NCBI GenBank assembly: GCA_030640885.1
Contig: DAOWIN010000023.1
Coordinates: 1 to 7,971, forward strand
Direction of reading: 5' to 3'
Length of the DNA: 7,971 bases
DNA from: Candidatus Omnitrophota bacterium
Lineage (GTDB): Bacteria > Omnitrophota > 4484-213
Position 1 is the stretch's first letter. Each line of letters opens with the position of its first letter. Position numbers and translations under genes: made by a program. The notes beneath the pieces were generated by a model. The model made no database searches. It was not told where the DNA came from and was given only the letters and a program-made list of their open reading frames with translations. This document shows positions 1-6,634 of the stretch, one piece after another.

Positions 1-359
1 AACCCGAGAAAGAGGTAGAAGTTGCTCAGGACATTTTGCAGAGTTTGGAATTAAGGCAGTTTAGAGCAAAGATAATTTCCTGTCCTACCTGTAGTCGTTG
101 TTCAATAGATTTGAAAAAGATTACTCGCGAGATTCATAAAAGATTAGAAAAAGCCGATCCCAAAAATTATTGTCATAAAAAGATTGCCGTAATGGGTTGT
201 ATGGTAAATGGACCCGGCGAAGCAAAAGAGGCTGATGTTGGTGTTGCTGGAATGCAGGGAAAGGGGGTTATTTTTAAAAAAGAGAGAATAGTGGAAAAGG
301 TGGCTGAGAAGAAAATAGTAGAGGTGCTATTTAAAGAGTTAGACCTAAATTCTGAGTGA
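1..359 (+). CDS. ispG: 4-hydroxy-3-methylbut-2-enyl diphosphate synthase (flavodoxin/ferredoxin), C-terminal part; 5' end outside window
   Basis: IspG (GcpE) catalyses the penultimate step of the MEP isoprenoid pathway: reductive ring opening of methylerythritol cyclodiphosphate to HMBPP by a [4Fe-4S] cluster in the cytosol. Only the C-terminal cluster domain is present; the first full codon is at 3 and the TGA is at 357-359. Visible motifs are ISCPTC (cysteine codons at 81 and 90) and GCMVNGPGEA (cysteine at 198, glutamate at 219). These match the three cysteines and one glutamate that hold the cluster in the family (E. coli Cys270, Cys273, Cys305, Glu312), and the 7-residue Cys-to-Glu spacing is preserved. 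A further cysteine (codon 99) follows CPTC three residues later. The C-terminus is short and ends normally. A TTG at 36 is internal and is not a start. Identification is firm. Confidence 0.95.
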   Translation, partial: PEKEVEVAQDILQSLELRQFRAKIISCPTCSRCSIDLKKITREIHKRLEKADPKNYCHKKIAVMGCMVNGPGEAKEADVGVAGMQGKGVIFKKERIVEKVAEKKIVEVLFKELDLNSE

Positions 360-365
360 ACTTTG

Positions 366-419
366 GCAAAAATTCCTTTGCACCGAAATTTTTGCATTTT
401 TCGCTGCCGCGATTTTTTT
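366..419 (+). terminator. possible intrinsic terminator region after ispG
   Basis: The 95-nt spacer between ispG and argC holds two stem-loops. The first is a perfect 9-bp inverted repeat (366-374 with 387-395, 12-nt loop), AT-rich and followed by ATTTTT. The second is a small 4-bp stem (TCGC 401-404 with GCGA 409-412, loop TGCC) followed at once by seven T residues (413-419). Either could end transcription of ispG, but the first stem has only two G:C pairs and the second is short, so termination would be weak. I see no convincing promoter for argC in what remains of the spacer. Confidence 0.35.
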
Positions 420-454
420 CTTTTACGAGTTTAGAAGGAGGTTAAAAACAGATT

Positions 455-1462
455 ATGCTAAAAACGGCAATTGTTGGGGCAACCGGTTATACAGGTTGCG
501 AGTTAGTAAAAATTTTAAGTAGACACTCACAGGTGGAGTTGACCTCATTGACTGCCGTTTTGGAAAAACCGCAAAGGTTTAACCAGCTTTTTCCTCAATA
601 TGTGCATGTAGATTTAATCTGTGGGAATTTGAACATAGAAGAGGTTGCCCAAAACTGCGATTTGGTTTTTTTAGCCCTGCCGCATACAGTTTCTTTAGAA
701 ATTGCTTCTCAATTCTTAAAATTAGGCAAAAAGGTGATTGACTTGAGCGCTGATTATCGGTTGCCTGCAGAGATTTATGAAAAGTGGTATAAAACAAAAC
801 ATAGCCATCCCGAATTATTGAAAAAAGCGGTCTATGGTTTGCCCGAGTTATATAAAGAGAAAATAAAAGAGGCAGAGTTAATTGCTAATCCTGGTTGTTA
901 TCCTACCAGTGTAATTCTTGCTCTTGCCCCTTTGTTTAAACAAGGAATGGTTAAAAATAATTCTTTGATAATTGATAGCAAAACCGGTGTGAGTGGGGCA
1001 GGCAGGAAAGCCGACATCAATCTGCATTTTTCAGAGGTAATCGCGAATATAAAAGCCTATAAAGTAAATAGTCATCAGCATATTCCTGAAATAGAGCAAG
1101 AACTGTCAAAATTAGCAAATGAAAGGATAGACATAGTTTTTACTCCTCATCTAATTCCTGTAGATAGAGGAATATTGTCAACGATCTATCTTTCCTTAAA
1201 TAAGGAAATTTCGCAGAAGGAGATTTTTAATTTATATAAAGATTTTTATAGCCAATCGCCTTTTGTGAAAATATTGAAAAATTTTCTTCCTCAAACGAAA
1301 GATGTTATATTCAGCAATTATTGTCAATTGGGTATGAAGATGGTCAAGGAGAAAATAATTGTTATTTCAGCAATTGATAATTTAGTAAAAGGAGCCGCCG
1401 GGCAAGCAGTGCAGAATATGAATATTATGTGCGGTTTTGAAGAAACGGAGGGGTTGATGTAA
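455..1462 (+). CDS. argC: N-acetyl-gamma-glutamyl-phosphate reductase
   Basis: ArgC catalyses the third step of arginine biosynthesis: NADPH-dependent reduction of N-acetylglutamyl-5-phosphate to the semialdehyde, in the cytosol. The 335-aa product has the usual length for the type 1 (long) family. The N-terminal Rossmann fold carries VGATGYTG at residues 7-14. The catalytic cysteine is Cys148 in ANPGCYPTS. The conserved histidines are His207/His209 in the SHQHIPEIEQ stretch. The C-terminal signature SAIDNLVKGAAGQAVQNMN is intact. The ATG at 455 is preceded by AGAAGGAGG (433-441); the 13-nt spacing is slightly long, but the Rossmann motif would be lost with any later start. No other arg gene is adjacent, so this argC stands apart from the common argCJBD cluster. 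Its TAA overlaps the first heptad of the following repeat element. Confidence 0.97.
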   Translation: MLKTAIVGATGYTGCELVKILSRHSQVELTSLTAVLEKPQRFNQLFPQYVHVDLICGNLNIEEVAQNCDLVFLALPHTVSLEIASQFLKLGKKVIDLSADYRLPAEIYEKWYKTKHSHPELLKKAVYGLPELYKEKIKEAELIANPGCYPTSVILALAPLFKQGMVKNNSLIIDSKTGVSGAGRKADINLHFSEVIANIKAYKVNSHQHIPEIEQELSKLANERIDIVFTPHLIPVDRGILSTIYLSLNKEISQKEIFNLYKDFYSQSPFVKILKNFLPQTKDVIFSNYCQLGMKMVKEKIIVISAIDNLVKGAAGQAVQNMNIMCGFEETEGLM

Positions 1463-1593
1463 GCAAGCTTCAAGCTGCAAGTCTCAAGCTGCAAGTCTCA
1501 AGTAAGATTAAGATGAAGTTTTAATTCTTGGTTTTACCTGTAACTTGTAGCCTGTGGCTTGAAGCTTATTAGCTTGCGGCTTGCAACTTGAAG
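1461..1593 (+). repeat. heptameric inverted repeat element, copy 1 (argC-rnfA spacer)
   Basis: Almost the whole spacer is a composite of 7-nt words. The left arm (1461-1502) is six consecutive NNNCAAG heptads with variable triplets AAG, CTT, CTG, TCT, CTG, TCT; within it CAAGCTGCAAGTCT is repeated perfectly at 1471-1484 and 1485-1498. An AT-rich core (about 1503-1542) contains TAAGATT (1503-1509) and TTTTACCTG (1532-1540). The right arm (1543-1592) is seven units of CTTG-type words in inverted orientation, one of them 8 nt long and two of them degenerate. The arms can pair: an 11-bp perfect match joins 1465-1475 to 1557-1567, and 13 of 14 positions match between 1468-1481 and 1580-1593. The element starts within the argC stop codon and ends 2 nt before the rnfA ATG. 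A second copy lies at 3190-3296. Confidence 0.85.
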
Positions 1594-1595
1594 AA

Positions 1596-2201
1596 ATGCT
1601 TAAACAATTCTTAACCGTAATTTTTTCGGCAGTACTGATTCATAATTTTGTTCTTTACCGTTGTTTAGGAATCTGTCCCTATGCCGGTGTTTCTCAAGAA
1701 AGCAGGAATTCCTTAAGCATGGGGATTGCTGTAATTTTTGTAATGACGCTGTCTTCTCTAATCAGCTGGTTAATTTACCGTTTTTTACTTGCTCCTTTTC
1801 ACATTGAATATTTAAGAACAGTAACCTTTATTTTGGTAATTGCTACATTTGTGCAGATAACCGAAATGGTTATCCATAAGACAAACCGAAAACTCCATCA
1901 GAGTTTAGGCATCTATCTTCCTTTAATCACCACTAATTGCGCAGTTCTGGCAGTAACAGTTTTGAATATCGATAATTTTTTTATTAATGCCAAACCCGTG
2001 CCTTATAGTTTGGTTTTGAGTTTAACCCAAGGGGTTTCCGCCGGCGTAGGTTTTACATTAGCAATTTTTCTATTAGCGACTATTCGTGAGCGTTTAGAGT
2101 TTGCTAATGTTCCTAATTGCTTAAAAGGAGCGCCGATTACTTTTATTCTTGCCTCTTTAATCTCTTTGAGTTTTTTAGGGTTTACAGGAATGAAAATTTA
2201 A
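1596..2201 (+). CDS. rnfA: RnfA/RsxA-like subunit of the ion-translocating electron transport complex
   Basis: This is an integral membrane subunit of the Rnf (Rsx) complex, which couples electron transfer between ferredoxin and NAD to Na+ or H+ movement. The 201-aa product is mostly hydrophobic, with about six membrane segments (near residues 3-22, 40-61, 73-93, 104-123, 137-162 and 180-197). The signature HNFVLYRCLGICPYAGVS (16-33) resembles RnfA rather than RnfE or NqrE. Cys27 (LGIC) and Cys115 (ITTNC) correspond to the half-membrane cysteines that, in the RnfA/RnfE and NqrD/NqrE pairs, bind a [2Fe-2S] cluster. RTVTFILVIATFVQITEMV, PLITTNCAV and IRERLEFANVP are also typical. I chose ATG 1596; an in-frame TTG at 1581 lies inside the upstream repeat arm. 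There is no clear Shine-Dalgarno: the region where it should be is repeat sequence. No other rnf gene is in the window, which is unusual. Its TAA is 1 nt before the fabH ATG. Confidence 0.9.
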   Translation: MLKQFLTVIFSAVLIHNFVLYRCLGICPYAGVSQESRNSLSMGIAVIFVMTLSSLISWLIYRFLLAPFHIEYLRTVTFILVIATFVQITEMVIHKTNRKLHQSLGIYLPLITTNCAVLAVTVLNIDNFFINAKPVPYSLVLSLTQGVSAGVGFTLAIFLLATIRERLEFANVPNCLKGAPITFILASLISLSFLGFTGMKI

Positions 2202-2202
2202 A

Positions 2203-3189
2203 ATGAACAAAAAACTTTCTGCATGTATAACAGGCTTAGGAATGTGCGTTCCGCCCAAAATACTAACCAACGCAGATTTAGAAAAAATGGTGGATACCTC
2301 TGATGAGTGGATTGCGCAACGCACAGGGATTAAAGAAAGACATTTAGTAAATGGGCAGACGCTTAGTGATTTGGCCGGTATCGCCGCCGAGGAGGCTCTG
2401 CAGGGCGCTAATTTGCAGGGAAAAGATTTAGATTTAATTATTGTTTCTACCACCACTCCTGATATGCAATTGCCGTCTGCTTCTTGTTTAGTGCAGAAAA
2501 AGCTCGGAGCAAAGAAAGCGGCTTGTTTTGATTTGGCGGCGGCTTGCACAGGTTTTATTTATGCTTTAAGTGTGGCAAATCAGTTTATCATTTCAGGGGC
2601 TTATAAAAATATTTTAGTAATTGCGGCAGAGGTTCTTTCGGCAATTACAGATTGGCAAGATAGAAATACCTGTGTGCTTTTTGGCGATGGAGCAGGAGCG
2701 GTTGTTCTCCAGCCTACCACTGAAAAAAAAGGAATTATTTCTACTTATTTAGCCGCCGATGGCAGTTTTTCCGATTTTTTAGAGGTTCCTGCTGGTGGTT
2801 CGCGACAGCCGGCAAGCATAGAAACTGTCCAACAACGGCAACATTTTTTAAAGATGAAAGGAAACGAAACCTTTAAGGTTGCAGTACGAATGTTGGAAGA
2901 GGCGGCAAGCAAGGCGGTTAGCTTGGCTGGTTTAAATTATAAGGATGTAGATTGTTTAATTCCGCATCAGGCGAATATACGCATTATCAAAGCAACGGCG
3001 AAAAGGATTGGTTTAGATGAGAATAAGGTTTTTGTAAATGTAGACAAATATGGTAATATGTCCAGCGCCTCTACTGCCGTAGGTCTTTATGAAGCAGTTA
3101 AGCAAGGGAAAATTAAGGAAGGTTCAATAGTGGTGTTGACTGCTTTTGGCAGTGGTTTTACTTGGGGGGCGTGTGTGATTAAATGGTAG
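2203..3189 (+). CDS. fabH: 3-oxoacyl-[acyl-carrier-protein] synthase III (KAS III)
   Basis: FabH starts type II fatty acid synthesis by condensing an acyl-CoA (usually acetyl-CoA) with malonyl-ACP. The 328-aa length is typical. The catalytic triad is visible: Cys115 in DLAAACTGF, His255 in PHQANIRI and Asn285 in YGNMSSAS, each offset by a similar amount from E. coli Cys112, His244 and Asn274. The N-terminal SDEWIAQRTGIKERH, the internal LFGDGAGAVVL and the C-terminal GSGFTWGA are canonical. The Asn loop reads GNMSSA rather than the commoner GNTSAA, a conservative change that keeps the asparagine. The ATG at 2203 follows the rnfA stop by 1 nt, and AGGAA (2186-2190) inside the end of rnfA could serve as ribosome-binding site, which implies translational coupling. 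The usual upstream partners plsX and rpmF are absent. FabD, which supplies malonyl-ACP, is encoded next after a repeat spacer. Confidence 0.97.
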   Translation: MNKKLSACITGLGMCVPPKILTNADLEKMVDTSDEWIAQRTGIKERHLVNGQTLSDLAGIAAEEALQGANLQGKDLDLIIVSTTTPDMQLPSASCLVQKKLGAKKAACFDLAAACTGFIYALSVANQFIISGAYKNILVIAAEVLSAITDWQDRNTCVLFGDGAGAVVLQPTTEKKGIISTYLAADGSFSDFLEVPAGGSRQPASIETVQQRQHFLKMKGNETFKVAVRMLEEAASKAVSLAGLNYKDVDCLIPHQANIRIIKATAKRIGLDENKVFVNVDKYGNMSSASTAVGLYEAVKQGKIKEGSIVVLTAFGSGFTWGACVIKW

Positions 3190-3296
3190 TTGCAAGTTAC
3201 AAGCCACAAGTCTTAAGCAAGAAACCTAAACTCTAAGATTTTTTTTACCTGAAGCTTGTAGCTTGTAGTTTGTAGCTTGTAGTTTGTAGCCTGAAA
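3190..3296 (+). repeat. heptameric inverted repeat element, copy 2 (fabH-fabD spacer)
   Basis: This is the same architecture as at 1461-1593. The left arm begins on the base after the fabH TAG: heptads TTGCAAG, TTACAAG (3190-3203), then CCACAAG and the variant TCTTAAG, then a CAAG at 3218-3221 with no matching spacer. The core (3222-3253) contains TAAGATT (3234-3240) and TTTTACCTG (3243-3251), both shared with copy 1. The right arm is five units in strict 7-nt register (3254-3288: GCTTGTA three times and GTTTGTA twice) plus a degenerate sixth, GCCTGAA (3289-3295). CAAGCCACAAG at 3200-3210 can pair with 3255-3265 with one mismatch. The arms are thus opposite in orientation and could fold into a long imperfect hairpin in the transcript. 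The fabD ATG follows 15 nt after the element, with no clear Shine-Dalgarno between. Confidence 0.85.
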
Positions 3297-3311
3297 GATT
3301 ACACAGACAAT

Positions 3312-4232
3312 ATGGATAATAATGTTGCTTTTGTTTTTCCGGGGCAGGGGGCGCAGTATGTAGGGATGGGTAAGGACTTTTATGAGAATTTTCCCTCTGC
3401 AAAGCTCATTTTTGAAAAAGCGAGTGAAATTTTAAAGCTTGATTTATCCCAGCTTTGTTTTAATGGTCCCGAGAAAGAATTGAGAAGAACGCTCAATAGT
3501 CAGGTAGCTATTTTTACGGTAAGCATTGCTTGTTGGAAAGTAGTTAAAGAACAGTTTAATCTTTCGCCGATAATAGTTGGGGGCTTGAGTTTGGGAGAAT
3601 ACACATCTTTAGTAATAGCCGAAGCTATTAGTTTTGAAGAGGCTTTGCTTTTGGTAAAAAAAAGGGCTGAGTTTATGGAAGATGCTTGTCAAGAAAAGCA
3701 GGGAGGTATGCTTTCAATTATTGGTTTGCCGCTGTCAGATGTAGAAAAGATCTGTGAACAGGGGGGTGGTGAAGTCGCCAATTTAAATTGCCCGGGGCAA
3801 ATAGTCATTTCTGCTGAAACGAAAAATATTGAAGCAATTGCGCACTTGGTTAAGCAAAAAAAAGGAAAAACAATAGCTTTGAAAACAGGCGGCGGATTTC
3901 ATAGTTCATTGATGAACTCAGCGGCGGAGAGATTAAAAAAAGAATTGGAAGGGACAAAAATATTATCAGCGAAGGTTCCCATAGTTTCTAATTTTAATGC
4001 CAGTTTAGAAATTTCTCCTCAGGAAATAAAAAACAATCTGGTTGGGCAAATAAACCATCGCACTCGCTGGCAGGATTGCGTTCGTTTAATGATAAAAAAA
4101 GATGTTAATACTTTTTGGGAAATTGGGCCGGGTAAAGTTTTGACCAAACTTTTGGTCCGCATTGATTCTTTAGCAAAAGGATATAATGTGGAGGATATAA
4201 AGAGTTTGGAGATAGTAAAGGAGCAGTTGTGA
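3312..4232 (+). CDS. fabD: malonyl-CoA:ACP transacylase
   Basis: FabD moves the malonyl group from CoA to acyl carrier protein, supplying the extender unit for FabH and the elongating synthases. The 306-aa length is normal. The N-terminal FPGQGAQYVGMG (9-20) is diagnostic. The nucleophile elbow is GLSLGEY (91-97) with Ser93; the residue before the serine is Leu rather than the commoner His, a variant I recall from other bacteria. Arg118 (KKRAEFM) matches the malonate-binding arginine and His196 (GGGFHSSLM) the catalytic histidine. The N-x-G-Q-I-V-I-S-type loop (NCPGQIVIS, 158-166) is also present. The ATG at 3312 is placed by the conserved N-terminus; the upstream 15 nt show no good ribosome-binding site. 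The TGA ends at 4232, touching serA, so the two are likely one transcription unit. No acpP or fabG follows, unlike many fab clusters. Confidence 0.97.
   Translation: MDNNVAFVFPGQGAQYVGMGKDFYENFPSAKLIFEKASEILKLDLSQLCFNGPEKELRRTLNSQVAIFTVSIACWKVVKEQFNLSPIIVGGLSLGEYTSLVIAEAISFEEALLLVKKRAEFMEDACQEKQGGMLSIIGLPLSDVEKICEQGGGEVANLNCPGQIVISAETKNIEAIAHLVKQKKGKTIALKTGGGFHSSLMNSAAERLKKELEGTKILSAKVPIVSNFNASLEISPQEIKNNLVGQINHRTRWQDCVRLMIKKDVNTFWEIGPGKVLTKLLVRIDSLAKGYNVEDIKSLEIVKEQL
4217..4223 (+). promoter_or_regulatory. Shine-Dalgarno for serA, inside the fabD 3' end
   Basis: AAAGGAG lies within the last codons of fabD. It is 5 nt from an in-frame GTG at 4229, which would overlap the fabD TGA as GTGA, and 11 nt from the ATG at 4235. 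Both starts are usable. The family N-terminus (MLKVLVSD) favours 4235, while spacing slightly favours 4229; the difference is two residues. Confidence 0.6.
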
Positions 4233-4234
4233 AT

Positions 4235-5818
4235 ATGTTAAAAGTCTTAGTAAGCGACCCTCTCCATGGCGAGGGGTTAAAAATTTTAGAGGCAGAAAAA
4301 GGGCTAAAAGTAGTTATGAAAACGAAAATGCCTCCTTCAGAGTTAAAAAAGGAGATTGCAGATTATGATGCCCTTATTGTCCGCAGTGGAACCAAGGCAA
4401 CTGCTGAGATTATTAGAGCTGGAAAGAAATTAAGGTTAATCGGTAGAGCAGGAGTGGGTTTAGATAATGTGGATGTCCAGACGGCTACTCAGCAGGGAGT
4501 TATTGTAATGAATGCCCCCGGGGGGAATACTATTTCTACTGCTGAACATACGATAAGCTTGCTTCTTGCTCTCTCGCGCAATATTTCTCAGGCGCAGTTG
4601 TCTTTAAAACATAATCTATGGGAAAGAAAAAAATATACTGGTGTAGAGGTATTTGGAAAGATCTTGGGGATTGTTGGATTAGGCAGAATCGGAACTGCCG
4701 TAGCTGAACGGGCAAAGGGCTTAGGAATGAAAATAGTTGCCTATGATCCCTTTCTTTCTTCGGAAAAAGCGCTTGAATTGGGAATAGAATCAAAGGATTT
4801 AAAAGATGTTTTAAGAGAGTCTGATTATATTACAGTGCATACTCCGCTCACAGCTGAAACCAAATACATAATTGGAAAAAAAGAGTTTAAAATAATGAAA
4901 AATGGAGTAAAGGTTATAAATTGCGCCCGCGGAGGAATTGTTGATGAAAAGGCATTATTAGAGGCAATCAAACAAGGAAAGGTGAAAGGAGCTGCTCTTG
5001 ATGTTTTTGAGAAAGAACCTCCGATTGATAATCCTTTGCTAAGACTTGATTGTGTTCTGGGAACGCCCCATTTAGGAGCATCTACCGAAGAAGCGCAGGT
5101 AGAAGTTGCTAAAGAAATGGCTAATCAGGTTGTAGATGCTTTGCTACATCAGGATGTTCGCAATGCTGTTAATTTTCCTTCGATCAACAAAGAGCTTTTG
5201 CCGTTTTTAGAGCCGTATTTGAAACTTTCTCAAAAGATGGGTTGCTTGCAGATGCAGATAATTAAGGGCAAAATTCAACAGATAGAACTCAAATACAGCG
5301 GTGAAGCAGGCAAATACGATTTAAATCCAATCAGTTTAAGTTTTATCAAGGGCTTACTTTCTTCTATTTTAGAAGAACCAGTAAATTATGTGAATGCTCC
5401 CTTGATTGCCAAGCAACGGGGAATAAAAATTATAGAAACAAGGTTAAGCGAGTCCGAGGATTTTACCAACTTGATTTCTGCAGAGATAGTTACTAATAAG
5501 GAAAAAAATTTAGTCGCTGGGAGTTTGCTGGGGAAAAAGGATATTCGGATTGTAAAAATTGATGATTATTATGTGGATGTAGTTCCCGAAGGTTATATCT
5601 TGGTAATTTCCAATGAGGATAAACCCGGGATGATGGGGGCAATTGGAACTATTTTGGGGAAGAATAAGATTAATATTGCTAGTATGACATTGGGGAGAAA
5701 AAAACAGGGGGGGCTTGCTCTTACCTTGTTGAATATAGACAGCCCCATTTCGGCAGAGCTACTTAGCGGAATAAAGAATTTAGAAAACATTGTGGATGCG
5801 AAGGTAGTGAGGTTATAA
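4235..5818 (+). CDS. serA: D-3-phosphoglycerate dehydrogenase, long (ACT-domain) form
   Basis: SerA oxidises 3-phosphoglycerate to 3-phosphohydroxypyruvate with NAD+, the committed step of serine synthesis. The 527-aa length matches the type I enzyme of Mycobacterium and Bacillus, with substrate, NAD, intervening (ASB) and ACT domains. NAD binding: GLGRIG at 148-153 with Asp171 at the end of the second strand (VAYDPF). The catalytic residues are Arg232 (NCARGGIVDE), Glu261 (FEKEPP) and His279 (TPHLGAST), close to Mycobacterium numbering. Residues of about 310-445 fit the ASB domain, and 450-527 form an ACT domain with NEDKPGMMGAIG and NKINIASMTLGR, the usual serine feedback site. So feedback inhibition by serine is likely, by family knowledge. 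The start is ATG 4235 or GTG 4229 (see the Shine-Dalgarno entry). Translation is probably coupled to fabD; no serB or serC is adjacent. Confidence 0.96.
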   Translation: MLKVLVSDPLHGEGLKILEAEKGLKVVMKTKMPPSELKKEIADYDALIVRSGTKATAEIIRAGKKLRLIGRAGVGLDNVDVQTATQQGVIVMNAPGGNTISTAEHTISLLLALSRNISQAQLSLKHNLWERKKYTGVEVFGKILGIVGLGRIGTAVAERAKGLGMKIVAYDPFLSSEKALELGIESKDLKDVLRESDYITVHTPLTAETKYIIGKKEFKIMKNGVKVINCARGGIVDEKALLEAIKQGKVKGAALDVFEKEPPIDNPLLRLDCVLGTPHLGASTEEAQVEVAKEMANQVVDALLHQDVRNAVNFPSINKELLPFLEPYLKLSQKMGCLQMQIIKGKIQQIELKYSGEAGKYDLNPISLSFIKGLLSSILEEPVNYVNAPLIAKQRGIKIIETRLSESEDFTNLISAEIVTNKEKNLVAGSLLGKKDIRIVKIDDYYVDVVPEGYILVISNEDKPGMMGAIGTILGKNKINIASMTLGRKKQGGLALTLLNIDSPISAELLSGIKNLENIVDAKVVRL

Positions 5819-5819
5819 T

Positions 5820-5847
5820 CGCTTTACGCCACACGCTTCACGCCACA
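5820..5847 (+). repeat. CGC-type heptad array (serA-prepilin peptidase spacer)
   Basis: Four consecutive 7-nt words, CGCTTTA, CGCCACA, then CGCTTCA, CGCCACA, form a 14-nt tandem repeat with one mismatch. The array starts 1 nt after the serA TAA (5816-5818). GGTTAAT and GCTTCAG follow in the same 7-nt spacing but are too degenerate to count. The word is unrelated to the CAAG family in the other spacers but has the same period. The remaining 16 nt before the next ATG show no good Shine-Dalgarno. Confidence 0.7.
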
Positions 5848-5863
5848 GGTTAATGCTTCAGTT

Positions 5864-6634
5864 ATGATAAATAACCTTTTTATATTCATACTTGGTTTGA
5901 TGATTGGCAGTTTCTTAAATGTCTGCATTTACCGATTGCCAAAGGGAATTTTTTCTAAGGAACGGTTTTCTTTTTGTCCGCATTGCAAACAGAGAATTAG
6001 ATGGTTTGATAATATACCTTTGCTTAGTTATATCTTCCTTAGAGGGCGATGTAGGCACTGTCGGCAGAGAATTTCTTTTGTCTATCCTCTTGTAGAATTG
6101 ATTGGCGGTTTATGTTTTCTGTTTTTATTTGTTTATTTGGGGCTAACCCCATTGTTTTTTATTTATTCTTTGTTAATTTGTGCCTTGATTGTATCTACTT
6201 TTACCGATTTTGAGGAGAGAATAGTTCCCAATGAGATAAGTGTAGGGGGATTGGTGGTAGGTTTATTGATTAGTTTTATTTATCCACTTTTGCAGGGAGT
6301 TAGTTCACATTGGACAGGGTTATTTAATTCCTTTTTAGGAGCATTGGTGGGCGGCGCTTCTTTATATCTTACGGGTATATTTGGAAACATTGTTTTTCGC
6401 AAGGAAAGTATGGGGGGAGGAGATATAAAATTATTAGCAATGGTCGGGGCATTTTTGGGTTGGAAAATGGTTCTACTTGTCTTTTTTATTTCGCCTTTTT
6501 TTGGAGCCGTAGTGGGGATAGCGTTGAAATTAAAAGAAAAGGCAGAAACAATTCCTTATGCCCCTTTTCTTTCATTGGGTTCGCTTATTTCGTTGGTTTG
6601 GGGGAAGGGAATATTGATTTGGCTGGGGTTTTAA
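5864..6634 (+). CDS. pilD: type IV prepilin peptidase / N-methyltransferase (A24 family)
   Basis: This inner-membrane aspartyl protease cleaves the leader of type IV pilins and type II secretion pseudopilins, and the long form also methylates the new N-terminus. The 256-aa protein opens with LGLMIGSFLNVCIYRLP (10-26). Next comes the cytoplasmic zinc-type loop, CPHC (Cys38, Cys41) and CRHC (Cys63, Cys66), marking the bifunctional form. The catalytic aspartates are Asp115 (TDFEERIVP, the Asp-x6-Pro spacing of the family) and Asp187 (GGGDIKL). Several further hydrophobic helices lie between and after these sites. The ATG at 5864 retains the first membrane helix intact; no clear ribosome-binding site precedes it. 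No pilin, ATPase or secretin gene is in the window, so its substrates must be encoded elsewhere. The symbol is by function: pilD, comC, gspO and tcpJ are interchangeable family names here. Confidence 0.94.
   Translation: MINNLFIFILGLMIGSFLNVCIYRLPKGIFSKERFSFCPHCKQRIRWFDNIPLLSYIFLRGRCRHCRQRISFVYPLVELIGGLCFLFLFVYLGLTPLFFIYSLLICALIVSTFTDFEERIVPNEISVGGLVVGLLISFIYPLLQGVSSHWTGLFNSFLGALVGGASLYLTGIFGNIVFRKESMGGGDIKLLAMVGAFLGWKMVLLVFFISPFFGAVVGIALKLKEKAETIPYAPFLSLGSLISLVWGKGILIWLGF

Noticed and set aside
1461..1593. CRISPR array
   Set aside because: Units are 7 nt with 3-nt variable parts, arms are inverted, and there are no 25-40-nt repeats or spacers and no cas genes.
1581..1595. TTG start for rnfA adding five residues
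   Set aside because: It lies in the repeat arm, has no ribosome-binding site, and the added residues are not part of the family; ATG 1596 is better.
2175..2549. Minus-strand reading frame over the start of fabH, and similar antisense frames elsewhere
   Set aside because: They overlap fully conserved plus-strand enzymes, lack ribosome-binding sites, and encode no recognisable protein.
3590..3602. GLSLGEY in FabD as a possible loss of function (His to Leu)
   Set aside because: The nucleophile Ser93, Arg118 and His196 are all present, and Leu before the serine is a variant I recall from active enzymes.
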